Source: TMED8 sp038125725
GTDB taxonomy: Bacteria > Pseudomonadota > Alphaproteobacteria > Rhodospirillales > Casp-alpha2
Assembly (NCBI GenBank): GCA_038125725.1
Contig: JAYPEK010000073.1
Coordinates: 1-15,275, forward strand
DNA length: 15,275 nt
Direction of reading: 5' to 3'
Made by a program: the position numbers and the translations under genes. Positions 7,522 to 14,191 of this stretch are shown here, in pieces. Every line of letters starts with the position of its first letter. Position 1 is the stretch's first letter. The notes beneath the pieces are model-generated. The model worked only from the letters and a program-made list of their open reading frames with translations, had not been told where the DNA came from and made no database searches.

Positions 7522-8748
7522 TTAGGTGCTTTTCAGTTCGCTTCTGATCATGATCTCGCCGTGCAGCGTGCGGTGCACCGGGCATCTGTCGGCGATTTCC
7601 GCCACGCGCTGGCGCGTCGCCTCGTCGAGATCGCCCTCCAATTCGATGGCGATGTCGATTTCGTCGACCATGCCGGTCGCGGACTCGCAATCGGCGCAAT
7701 CCTCGGCATGGAGCTTGTGATGCGTCAGCGTGACGCGCGCGCGGTCGAGCGGGATGCCCTTGTGCTCGGCGTACATGCGCATGGTCATCGACTTGCACGC
7801 CCCCAAACCCGCAAGCAGCAAGTCATAGGGTGAAGGCCCGGTATCGGTGCCGCCGTGGCTGGCCGGCTCGTCGGCGCGCATGGCGTACCTGCCGTTGACG
7901 GAAATGGCATTGGTGAATTTCCCCTCCCACGTTTCCTCGACGACGACGGTGCCGCCCTTGCCTTCGGCGATCAGGTTGGGATGGTCCGGGTCGGTGTAAC
8001 GCCGGGCCCAGGTGGCAATCAGGTCGGCGACGTAGATGGCATCCGACGGGTCGGTCAGCAGATGATCAGCGTGATCCAGCGACACGAAGCTCTTGGGGTG
8101 CTTCGCCGCCAGGAAAATCGCGGCGGCATTGTCGACATCGACGACCTGGTCGAGCGGCGAGTGAAAGATCAGCAGCGCCTTGCGCATGGCCGAGATCTTG
8201 GCTTCCAGGGCCTGGCTGGCGATGTCTTCCAGGAACTGCTGCTTGACGGCGAAGGGCCGCCCGGCCAATTCGACGACGGCGCAACCCTCGGCGACGATCT
8301 TTTCGCGCGCGTCCTGGAAATGCTTGGCAACATGGGCCGGATCGGAAGGCGCGCCGATGGTGCAGACGGCTTTCGCTTCCGGTACTTGTGACGCCGCCGC
8401 CAAGACCGCCGCGCCGCCGAGGGAATGGCCGATCAGAATCGACGGCGCTTCATGATGCTCCCGCAGGTGATCGGCGGCGGCAACCAAGTCGGCAACGTTG
8501 GAGGAGAAATTGCTGTTGGCGAATTCCCCGTCGCTGTCGCCCAGACCGGTGAAATCGAACCTGAGAACGGCGATGCCGTGCAGCGTGAGCTCGCGGGCGA
8601 TGCGCGACGCGGCGACGCTGTCCTTGGAACAGGTGAAGCAGTGCGCGAACAGCGCAAAGGCGATCGGGCGTCGGTCCGGCAGGTCGAGCCGCGCCGCCAG
8701 TTCATCTCCCAAAGCGCCGGTAAAGGTGACTTTTTCCATTCTGGCCAT
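7522..8748 (-). CDS. Bifunctional alpha/beta-hydrolase / OsmC-family protein
   Basis: This is a natural two-domain fusion of 408 residues. Residues 1 to about 255 are an alpha/beta-hydrolase: HCFTCSKD after the second strand, RFDFTGLGDSDGEF, nucleophile elbow GHSLGG with Ser109, and likely acid Asp200 (SPLDQVV) and base His229 (DHADHLL). Residues about 265-408 are an OsmC/Ohr-type domain with GACKSMTMRMYAEHKG (Cys318) and DRCPVHRTL (Cys389). These match the two redox cysteines of OsmC peroxidases that reduce organic hydroperoxides. The fused type is a known family whose substrate is not firmly established. An extra CADC pair (Cys351, Cys354) lies between them. ATG 8748 has GGAG eight bases upstream; ATG 8739 is an alternative. 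The gene lies 27 bases after the hydratase gene, in probable operon. Confidence 0.93.
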   Translation of the reverse strand: MARMEKVTFTGALGDELAARLDLPDRRPIAFALFAHCFTCSKDSVAASRIARELTLHGIAVLRFDFTGLGDSDGEFANSNFSSNVADLVAAADHLREHHEAPSILIGHSLGGAAVLAAASQVPEAKAVCTIGAPSDPAHVAKHFQDAREKIVAEGCAVVELAGRPFAVKQQFLEDIASQALEAKISAMRKALLIFHSPLDQVVDVDNAAAIFLAAKHPKSFVSLDHADHLLTDPSDAIYVADLIATWARRYTDPDHPNLIAEGKGGTVVVEETWEGKFTNAISVNGRYAMRADEPASHGGTDTGPSPYDLLLAGLGACKSMTMRMYAEHKGIPLDRARVTLTHHKLHAEDCADCESATGMVDEIDIAIELEGDLDEATRQRVAEIADRCPVHRTLHGEIMIRSELKST

Positions 8749-8775
8749 GGCCGAAACTCCGGGTTTCCGAATACG

Positions 8776-9570
8776 CTATTCGCCTGGATACCAGGCGGCT
8801 TCGCGCTTCTCGCGGAAGCTCAACAGGCCCTCCGCCGCCTCCTCTGTGCCGCGTTTTCGGGCGTGATCGCGGGCCAATTCCACGGCTGTTTCGTCGTCGA
8901 TATAGAGCCCGGACGTCTCGAAGATGATCCGCTTGGTGTCGGCGATGGCCTCAGGTCCGTTCTTCAGGATCGCATCGATGATCGGCTCGGCGGTCTCATC
9001 CAGTTCGTCCGGTTCGCAGACTTCGTGCACCAGCCCCAATTCCCAGGCCTGCAGGGCATCGAAACGTTCGCCGCTGAGCGCGAAACGGCGCAGGTTCCGA
9101 ACACCAATGGCGGTCGCCAACTGCGGCAGGATCGGCCCCGCGTGCAGGCCCCAGCGCACCTCGGTGATGGAAAAGATGGCGTCGGTCGAGGCGATGACGA
9201 TGTCGCAGGCGGCGATGATGCCGGTGCCGCCGCCGAAGCAGCCGCCGTGCACCAGTGCGATGGTCGGCTTCGGGCAGCAATCGAGGAAACGCACGGCGTC
9301 CGTCGTATTCTGTGAAACCGCGAGATTGTCTTCCGGCGAACGGGCCGAGACCTCGTTGATCCATTTCAGATCGGCACCGGCCTGGAAATGCCGGCCGTTG
9401 CCGCGCAGCACGATCACCCGCACCTTGTCATCGGCCGCCAAGGCCGCGGTATTGTCCAACAGCGCCTGGATCATGTCGCCGTTGTAGGCGTTGTTCACTT
9501 CGGGGCGGTTGAGCGTGACGGTGGCGATACCACGTTCATCAATCTCGGTCAGGACCACGGGTTCGGACAT
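8776..9570 (-). CDS. Enoyl-CoA hydratase/isomerase family protein, LiuC-like
   Basis: This is a 264-residue crotonase-fold protein that probably adds water to an enoyl-CoA. The oxyanion-hole segments are visible: GRHFQAGADLKWINE around residues 59-73 and HGGCFGGGTG around 108-117. Compared with rat mitochondrial hydratase, the Glu164 equivalent is kept (Glu137 in ITEVRWGL). The Glu144 position is Gly117. This GGG-x-G plus S/T-EVR-x-GL pattern resembles 3-methylglutaconyl-CoA or carboxygeranoyl-CoA hydratases of leucine and terpene breakdown (LiuC/AtuE type), but the exact substrate cannot be told, and no other leucine-degradation genes are present. ATG 9570 is chosen because GAGGAG sits 7 bases upstream and MSEPVVLTEID fits the usual start. 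It is first in a probable two-gene operon with the hydrolase-OsmC fusion. Confidence 0.92.
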   Translation of the reverse strand: MSEPVVLTEIDERGIATVTLNRPEVNNAYNGDMIQALLDNTAALAADDKVRVIVLRGNGRHFQAGADLKWINEVSARSPEDNLAVSQNTTDAVRFLDCCPKPTIALVHGGCFGGGTGIIAACDIVIASTDAIFSITEVRWGLHAGPILPQLATAIGVRNLRRFALSGERFDALQAWELGLVHEVCEPDELDETAEPIIDAILKNGPEAIADTKRIIFETSGLYIDDETAVELARDHARKRGTEEAAEGLLSFREKREAAWYPGE

Positions 9571-9694
9571 GAATGGCTCCTCATCGTTTGGCGGAAACCC
9601 GCCAGCAAATCGCACCTCTTTCTACCCCTGCCGCCCCCCCTGGACAAACATCGACTGGCGCGCGACAAAGGGCGCGAAACGGAAGGACGCAAGA
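9571..9694. promoter_or_regulatory. Divergent intergenic region with an inverted repeat
   Basis: This 124-base region separates the minus-strand hydratase from the plus-strand NUDIX gene and must hold both promoters. An inverted repeat, TGGCGG at 9589-9594 and CCGCCA at 9599-9604 with a four-base AAAC spacer, lies 18 bases upstream of the hydratase start. It could be an operator or a hairpin in the mRNA leader. Ribosome sites for both genes are at its ends. No clear -35/-10 pair was recognised. Confidence 0.4.
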
Positions 9695-10324
9695 ATGAGC
9701 CCGAAAGACGTCGACGTCATTGATCTGGAAACGCCGTTCCAGGGATATTTCCGCATCGATCGTTACAGGTTGCGGCACCGGCTGCACGAAGGCGGCATGG
9801 GTGGCGAGATATCGCGCGAGATTTTCGAACGCGGCCATGCGGCCTGTGCGCTGCTTTACGACCCTGATCTCGATCTGCTGGTGATGGTCGAACAGTTCCG
9901 CGCCGGCGCCTATGCGGCGACGAAATCGCCCTGGTTCGCCGACGATGCCTCGCCATGGCTGATCGAGATTATCGCCGGAATTATCGAGGACGGTGAAGTA
10001 CCGGAAGACGTGGTCCGGCGCGAAGCGCTGGAGGAAGCAGGCTGTACGATCCAGGAGATCGAACCGATCTGCCATTACCTGGTGACGCCCGGCGGGTCGT
10101 CGGAATCGGTCTATTCCTTCTGCGGCCGGGTCGATGCCTCAAATGCCGGCGGCGTGCACGGCCTGGAGGAGGAAGGCGAGGATATTCGGGTTTTCACGGC
10201 GACGCCGGAAGAGGCCTTCACCATGCTTGCCGATGGCCGCATCCAGAACTCCATGACCATGATCCCCATGTATTGGTTCAAGGAAAACCGGGCCGGTTTG
10301 CGCGAACGCTGGAGGCGCGCCTAA
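9695..10324 (+). CDS. NUDIX hydrolase, ADP-ribose pyrophosphatase type
   Basis: This is a 209-residue NUDIX protein probably cleaving ADP-ribose or related nucleotide sugars to AMP and a sugar phosphate. The complete Nudix box G-x5-E-x7-REUxEExGU is present: it starts at GIIEDGE and ends REALEEAGC, giving the metal-binding glutamates. Upstream VEQFRAGAY and SPWLIEIIAG, and downstream LVTPGGSSESVYSFCGRV, are typical of the NudF/ADP-ribose pyrophosphatase subgroup. The C-terminal TMIPMYWF segment also fits. ATG 9695 has AAGGA at 9683-9687 with a suitable spacer. It stands alone, divergent from the hydratase and 111 bases ahead of cysteine synthase. The subfamily call is by motif resemblance; substrate is inferred. 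Confidence 0.92.
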   Translation: MSPKDVDVIDLETPFQGYFRIDRYRLRHRLHEGGMGGEISREIFERGHAACALLYDPDLDLLVMVEQFRAGAYAATKSPWFADDASPWLIEIIAGIIEDGEVPEDVVRREALEEAGCTIQEIEPICHYLVTPGGSSESVYSFCGRVDASNAGGVHGLEEEGEDIRVFTATPEEAFTMLADGRIQNSMTMIPMYWFKENRAGLRERWRRA

Positions 10325-10435
10325 TCGACGGATCTGCCGCGTCCAAACTTGCTTCCATGCCTTGGGAAACCTATCTTGGGGGCATTATCTTTTCTATTTC
10401 CCCATCCCTTCGATCACCCATAAACGGACACTGTC
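10325..10435 (+). other. Intergenic region before cysteine synthase
   Basis: This 111-base gap between the NUDIX gene and cysteine synthase is locally AT- and pyrimidine-rich. ATGCC at 10357-10361 can pair with GGCAT at 10381-10385, and a T-rich stretch follows (10386-10399). This could be a weak terminator for the NUDIX gene, but the 19-base loop makes it doubtful. A promoter for the cysteine operon probably lies here. Only a weak ribosome site (CGGA, 10425-10428) precedes the start. Confidence 0.3.
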
Positions 10436-11437
10436 ATGGATATCCGCAGAGGCTTTATCGACACCATCGGCAACACCCCGCTGATCCGCCTAAACAGGCT
10501 TTCGGATGAAACCGGTTGTGAGATCCTCGGCAAGGCCGAGTTCCTCAATCCGGGCTCTTCGGTCAAGGACCGCGCGGCACTGTTCATGATCCGCGACGCG
10601 GAACAATGCGGCGCGCTGAAACCCGGCGGCCTGATCGTCGAGAGCACCGCTGGCAATACCGGGATCGGGCTGGCGCTCTGCGCCAATGCGCTCGGTTATC
10701 GCACCACCATCGTCATTCCCGACACGCAAAGCCAGGAGAAGAAAGACATGCTCCGGCTGTGCGGCGCCAACCTGGTCGAAAACCCGGCCCTGCCGTTTTC
10801 CGACCCGAACAACTACCAACATGTCGGCAAGCGCATGGCCGAAGAACTGGCCAAGACCGAACCCAATGGCGTCATCTTCGCCGACCAATGGAACAACCTG
10901 GCCAACCGTCGCGCCCACTATGAAACCACCGGGCCGGAAATCTGGCGCCAGACCGACGGCAAGGTGGACGGCTTCATCTGTTCCATCGGCACCGGCGGCA
11001 CTATCGCCGGCACCTCGACCTTCCTCAAGGACCAGAATCCGAACGTCACCATCGGCTTGGCGGATCCGTTCGGCGCCGCCATGTACAGCCATTTCAAAGA
11101 CGGCGAAATCAAGTCCGAGGGGAATTCCATCACCGAAGGCATCGGTCTCGGCCGCGTGACCCCGATCATCGAGGATATAACCATCGACAAGCCCTATCAG
11201 ATCCCGGACGAGGACGCGCTGGGCATCGTCTTCGACCTGGCGCGGCACGAAGGTCTGGTGCTCGGCGGCTCCAGCGGCGTCAACGTCGCCGGCGCGGTCC
11301 GCCTGGCCAAGGAAATGGGGCCCGGACACACCATCGTGACGATGCTCTGCGATTCGGGCACGCGCTATCAGTCGAAGCTTTTCAACCCCGCCTTTTTGCG
11401 TGAAAAAGGCCTCCCGACACCGGAATGGCTGGAATAG
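10436..11437 (+). CDS. cysK: Cysteine synthase A (O-acetylserine sulfhydrylase)
   Basis: This is a 333-residue PLP enzyme of fold type II that makes cysteine from O-acetylserine and sulfide. The PLP lysine is Lys44 in NPGSSVKDRAA. The substrate loop is STAGNTGIGLA (residues 70-80), the phosphate cradle is GTGGTIAGT near 181-189, and the C-terminal GGSSGVN carries the residue contacting the pyridine ring. The 'TAGNTGIG' loop and the 'ETTGPEIW' segment place it with the slightly longer alphaproteobacterial and fungal Cys12-like branch, not the classical enterobacterial CysK branch, which has 'TSGNTGI'. A different sulfur donor cannot be excluded. It is the first gene of a tight trio with sulfurtransferase and GNAT genes. 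The next gene starts within a few bases of its stop. Confidence 0.93.
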   Translation: MDIRRGFIDTIGNTPLIRLNRLSDETGCEILGKAEFLNPGSSVKDRAALFMIRDAEQCGALKPGGLIVESTAGNTGIGLALCANALGYRTTIVIPDTQSQEKKDMLRLCGANLVENPALPFSDPNNYQHVGKRMAEELAKTEPNGVIFADQWNNLANRRAHYETTGPEIWRQTDGKVDGFICSIGTGGTIAGTSTFLKDQNPNVTIGLADPFGAAMYSHFKDGEIKSEGNSITEGIGLGRVTPIIEDITIDKPYQIPDEDALGIVFDLARHEGLVLGGSSGVNVAGAVRLAKEMGPGHTIVTMLCDSGTRYQSKLFNPAFLREKGLPTPEWLE

Positions 11438-11442
11438 ACATC

Positions 11443-12300
11443 ATGGATTATGTGAACCCGGATGCCGTGGTGAGCACCGAATGGCTGGCGCAACACCTGG
11501 ATGCCCCCGACGTGCGCGTCATCGACGCCACCAGCTTCCTGCCGACCGTCGACCGCGACCCGCGCCAGGAATATGAAGGGCAGCACATTCCCGGTGCCCA
11601 GTTCTTCGATATCAACGACATCGCCGATACTGACAGCGAATTGCCGCACATGCTGCCGAGCGCGGAGAAATTTTCCTCCAAGGTGCGCAAGATGGGCCTT
11701 GGCGACGGGCTGCGCATCGTCGCCTATGACACCAACGGCGGCAGTTCGGCTTCCTGCCGGGCCTGGTGGATGTTCCGCGTTTTCGGCCATGAAGACGTCT
11801 CCGTGCTGAACGGCGGCTTGCCGAAATGGTTGGCGGAAGGACATCCGGTGGAGGATCTGCCGCCGGTGCCGCGTGAGCGCCACTTCTCGGCGCGCCAGAA
11901 CAATTTCCTGGTCCGTGACGTGCAGCACTTGCTGGCCAATATCGAGAGCGGCCGCGAACAAGTCGTCGACGTGCGCAGCGCCGGGCGTTTCGCCGGCACC
12001 GACCCGGAACCGCGTCCGACCCACAAAAAGGGCCACATCCCGAACAGCATCAACCTTCCCTACCAGGACCTGTTCGACAAGGACGCGGGCGGTGTGTTCC
12101 GCTCCGCCGACGAAATCAAATCGGTGGTCGAGGCCGCCGGCATCGACGTATCGAAACCGATCGTCACGTCCTGCGGGTCGGGCGTGACCGCCTGCGTTGC
12201 AGCGCTGGCGCTCTATCTGATCGGCCACAAGGAAGTCGCCGTTTATGACGGCTCCTGGGCGGAATGGGGCAACCATTTCGACACCCCCGTGGTCACCTGA
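11443..12300 (+). CDS. sseA: 3-mercaptopyruvate sulfurtransferase
   Basis: This is a two-domain rhodanese of 285 residues. The N-terminal domain (about 1-135) is structural, with VSTEWLAQHLDAPDVRVIDA. The C-terminal domain (about 150-280) has the active loop CGSGVTA with catalytic Cys244. CGSGVTA marks 3-mercaptopyruvate sulfurtransferase; thiosulfate sulfurtransferases usually have CRKGVTA. The enzyme moves sulfur from 3-mercaptopyruvate, a transamination product of cysteine, to thiols or cyanide. ATG 11443 is preferred because MDYVNPDAVVSTEWL begins close to the family's usual start and GGA lies about 9 bases upstream. ATG 11425, overlapping the cysteine synthase end, would add six residues. 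Linkage to cysteine synthase suggests a shared role in cysteine supply and turnover. Confidence 0.93.
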   Translation: MDYVNPDAVVSTEWLAQHLDAPDVRVIDATSFLPTVDRDPRQEYEGQHIPGAQFFDINDIADTDSELPHMLPSAEKFSSKVRKMGLGDGLRIVAYDTNGGSSASCRAWWMFRVFGHEDVSVLNGGLPKWLAEGHPVEDLPPVPRERHFSARQNNFLVRDVQHLLANIESGREQVVDVRSAGRFAGTDPEPRPTHKKGHIPNSINLPYQDLFDKDAGGVFRSADEIKSVVEAAGIDVSKPIVTSCGSGVTACVAALALYLIGHKEVAVYDGSWAEWGNHFDTPVVT

Positions 12301-12878
12301 TGGCCGACAGGCCCGCCAACGATCTTCCGAAGCTTTCCTCGGTCATCACCTACCTGGAGATGACCGAACGGCCGACATCGCCGACACCGACGCGCCCAGC
12401 GCTGCCGATCGCGCTGATGCGCACCGTCGACATGCCGGTATCGTTCTACCGCTATCTCTACGACACCATTGGCGAAGACTGGCTCTGGTACGAGCGACGG
12501 ATCATCGATGACGAGGCCCTGGCCGAGATCATCCACGACCCGAATGTCGAAGTATTCGTGCTTTACGTCAACGGATCGCCCGGCGGTTACGGGGAACTCG
12601 ACCGCAAATCGGATGACGTCATCGATATCGACTACTTTGGCTTGCTACCGGACTTCATCGGCCGCGGCCTTGGGCGCTTCTTCCTGCGCTGGCTGGTGGA
12701 CCAGGCCTGGAGTTACGAACCGAAAAGCGTCACGGTCAATACCTGCGATCTCGATCACCCGCGTGCGCTCGGCAACTACCAGGCGGCTGGCTTCACGCCT
12801 TATGAACGCGAGACGATCTCCTTCGATGACCCGCGCGCAAAAGGGTATTTCCCGAACTGGCGCGACCCCCGCCCCTAG
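12300..12878 (+). CDS. GNAT-family N-acetyltransferase
   Basis: This is a 192-residue single-domain GNAT protein. The acetyl-CoA loop of motif A is visible at about residues 111-130 as YFGLLPDFIGRGLGRFFL (pattern R/Q-x-x-G-x-G/A, here IGRGLG). It is followed by W and VNTCDLDHPRALGNYQAAGF, the usual motif B helix with N-Y-x-x-x-GF. The N-terminus (YLEMTERP, then RTVDMPVSFYRYLYDTIG) is typical of a small group of GNAT proteins often encoded beside sseA in alphaproteobacteria. The acceptor substrate is not known. Its ATG shares the A of the sseA TGA stop (TGATG), so translation is very likely coupled. Its TAG stop interlocks with the stop of the convergent CoA-transferase gene. Confidence 0.9.
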   Translation: MADRPANDLPKLSSVITYLEMTERPTSPTPTRPALPIALMRTVDMPVSFYRYLYDTIGEDWLWYERRIIDDEALAEIIHDPNVEVFVLYVNGSPGGYGELDRKSDDVIDIDYFGLLPDFIGRGLGRFFLRWLVDQAWSYEPKSVTVNTCDLDHPRALGNYQAAGFTPYERETISFDDPRAKGYFPNWRDPRP

Positions 12879-14101
12879 AGAATGCCCTCTTTGCGCAGGC
12901 GCTCGATCTGGTCCGCGTCGAGGCCAAGGACCTCCGAATAAACCGCATCGGTATCGGCGCCGTGCGCCGGGCCGGTCTTGTAGACCTTTCCCGGTGTCCG
13001 ATCGAGACGCGGCGTCACGCCTTGCATGCGGACCGTGCCGAGGGCCTCGTCCGGCACCTCGACGATCATTTCCGCCTCGCGGTAATGGGGATCGGCGAAC
13101 AGATCCTCGATGGTGCTGACCGGCGCGTTCGCCACCTGGTGCTCATCGAGAACACGGCAGGCCTCCGCGAGGTCACGTTCAGCAAGCCAATCGCTGATTG
13201 CCGTTTCCAACTCGTGCGGGTTCTCGACCCGCTGCGGGTTGGTGGCGTAGCGCGGGTCTTCCGCCAGGTCCGGCCGGCCGATGGCCTGCATGAGGCGCAC
13301 GAACAGCGCCTGCGTGGAGGCGGGAATGGTGATCCAGCGCCCGTCGCGGGTCTTGTAGACGTTGCCGGGCGCGGCGTAGGGATTGCGGTTGCCGAGCCGG
13401 CCGCGCACCGCGCCCAGTTGGTCGTACTCGACGGCGAGGAAATCCAGCATCCGGAACATGGATTCCACCAACGAAACGTCGATCACTTGCCCCGGGGCTT
13501 CCGGCTGGTCGCGACGCTCCAACAACGCCAGCAAGATGCCGATGGTCCCATAGAGCCCGGTGATCGGATCGGCGATGGGGTAACCCGGATGGGTCGGCGG
13601 TCCGTCCGCGTCGCCGACCAGGGTTTGGAAACCCGACATGGCCTCGCCGACACGGGCGAAACCAGGCCTGCCCGCATAAGGGCCCTTCTGGCCATAGGCG
13701 GAAACCCGCAGGTTGGTCAGGTGCGGATTGATGGCATGCAACTCGTCGGGCCCGAGCCCCCATTTCTCCAGCGTGCCCGGACGGAAGTTCTCCACCAGAA
13801 CGTCGAACTTCGCCACCATCGCCTTGAATAGCTCCGCCCCCTTGGCCTTGCGGAGGTCCAGGGTAATGCCACGCTTGTTGCGGTTGGTGACCTTCCACCA
13901 CAGCGGCTCGCCGTCCTTGTGCGGCGGCAGGTCGCGCAGCCCGTCGGGACGGTCGGGAAGCTCGACCTTGATCACGTCGGCGCCGAAATCGGACAGCATC
14001 GTGGATGCCGTGGAACCGGCGATGATGGTCGAGATATCCAACACCTTGAGGTGCGTCAACGGCCCCCGGGCGCGTTCCGAACCGGTGTCCGGTTGCGACA
14101 T
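12875..14101 (-). CDS. Class III CoA-transferase, CaiB/BaiF family
   Basis: This is a 408-residue family III CoA-transferase, moving CoA between carboxylic acids. Family marks are LKVLDISTIIAGSTASTMLSDFGADVIKVE at the N-terminus, NRNKRGITLDL, NFRPGTLEKWGLG, and the likely catalytic Asp178 in YPIADPITGLYG, aligning with Asp169 of formyl-CoA transferase. The central RDGRWITIPASTQALF and C-terminal RLDRTPG segments fit the family. Substrate cannot be read from sequence: formyl/oxalate, carnitine, succinyl-malate and other paralogues share these motifs. AGGGAGGAAAAC precedes ATG 14101, a strong ribosome site with a 5-6 base spacer. It is separated from the upstream transporter by a terminator-like hairpin, so it probably has its own promoter or depends on read-through. 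Confidence 0.93.
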   Translation of the reverse strand: MSQPDTGSERARGPLTHLKVLDISTIIAGSTASTMLSDFGADVIKVELPDRPDGLRDLPPHKDGEPLWWKVTNRNKRGITLDLRKAKGAELFKAMVAKFDVLVENFRPGTLEKWGLGPDELHAINPHLTNLRVSAYGQKGPYAGRPGFARVGEAMSGFQTLVGDADGPPTHPGYPIADPITGLYGTIGILLALLERRDQPEAPGQVIDVSLVESMFRMLDFLAVEYDQLGAVRGRLGNRNPYAAPGNVYKTRDGRWITIPASTQALFVRLMQAIGRPDLAEDPRYATNPQRVENPHELETAISDWLAERDLAEACRVLDEHQVANAPVSTIEDLFADPHYREAEMIVEVPDEALGTVRMQGVTPRLDRTPGKVYKTGPAHGADTDAVYSEVLGLDADQIERLRKEGIL

Positions 14102-14122
14102 GTTTTCCTCCCTGAAAATGAC

Positions 14123-14154
14123 AGCCGGTCCGTCACCGAAATGACGGACCGGCT
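14123..14154 (-). terminator. Probable terminator of the amino-acid transporter operon
   Basis: This is a perfect inverted repeat: the left arm at 14123-14135 and the right arm at 14142-14154 form 13 uninterrupted base pairs around a 6-base loop. On the minus strand it lies 37 bases after the ATPase stop and is followed by GTCATTTTC, a short U-run. This suits a Rho-independent terminator for the permease-ATPase operon, just before the CoA-transferase ribosome site. The U-tract is short, so an mRNA-stabilising or attenuation role is also possible. Confidence 0.65.
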
Positions 14155-14191
14155 TCCTCCTCCCTGAGTTCCCTTAACGGGCCCCTTAAAA

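Noticed and set aside
8556..8567. GAAC-N4-GAAC as a possible alphaproteobacterial LexA box
   Set aside because: The spacing is 4 bases, not the 7 of the known GAAC/GTTC-N7 site, and it lies inside a coding region.
7855..9315. Long plus-strand frames (178 and 296 residues) opposite the hydrolase and hydratase genes
   Set aside because: They are shadows of two genes with clear catalytic motifs on the minus strand, and their own translations are low-complexity Gly/Asp/Arg-rich without domains.
12962..13831. A 289-residue plus-strand frame opposite the CoA-transferase
   Set aside because: The minus-strand gene has full family motifs and a strong ribosome site. The plus frame has neither.
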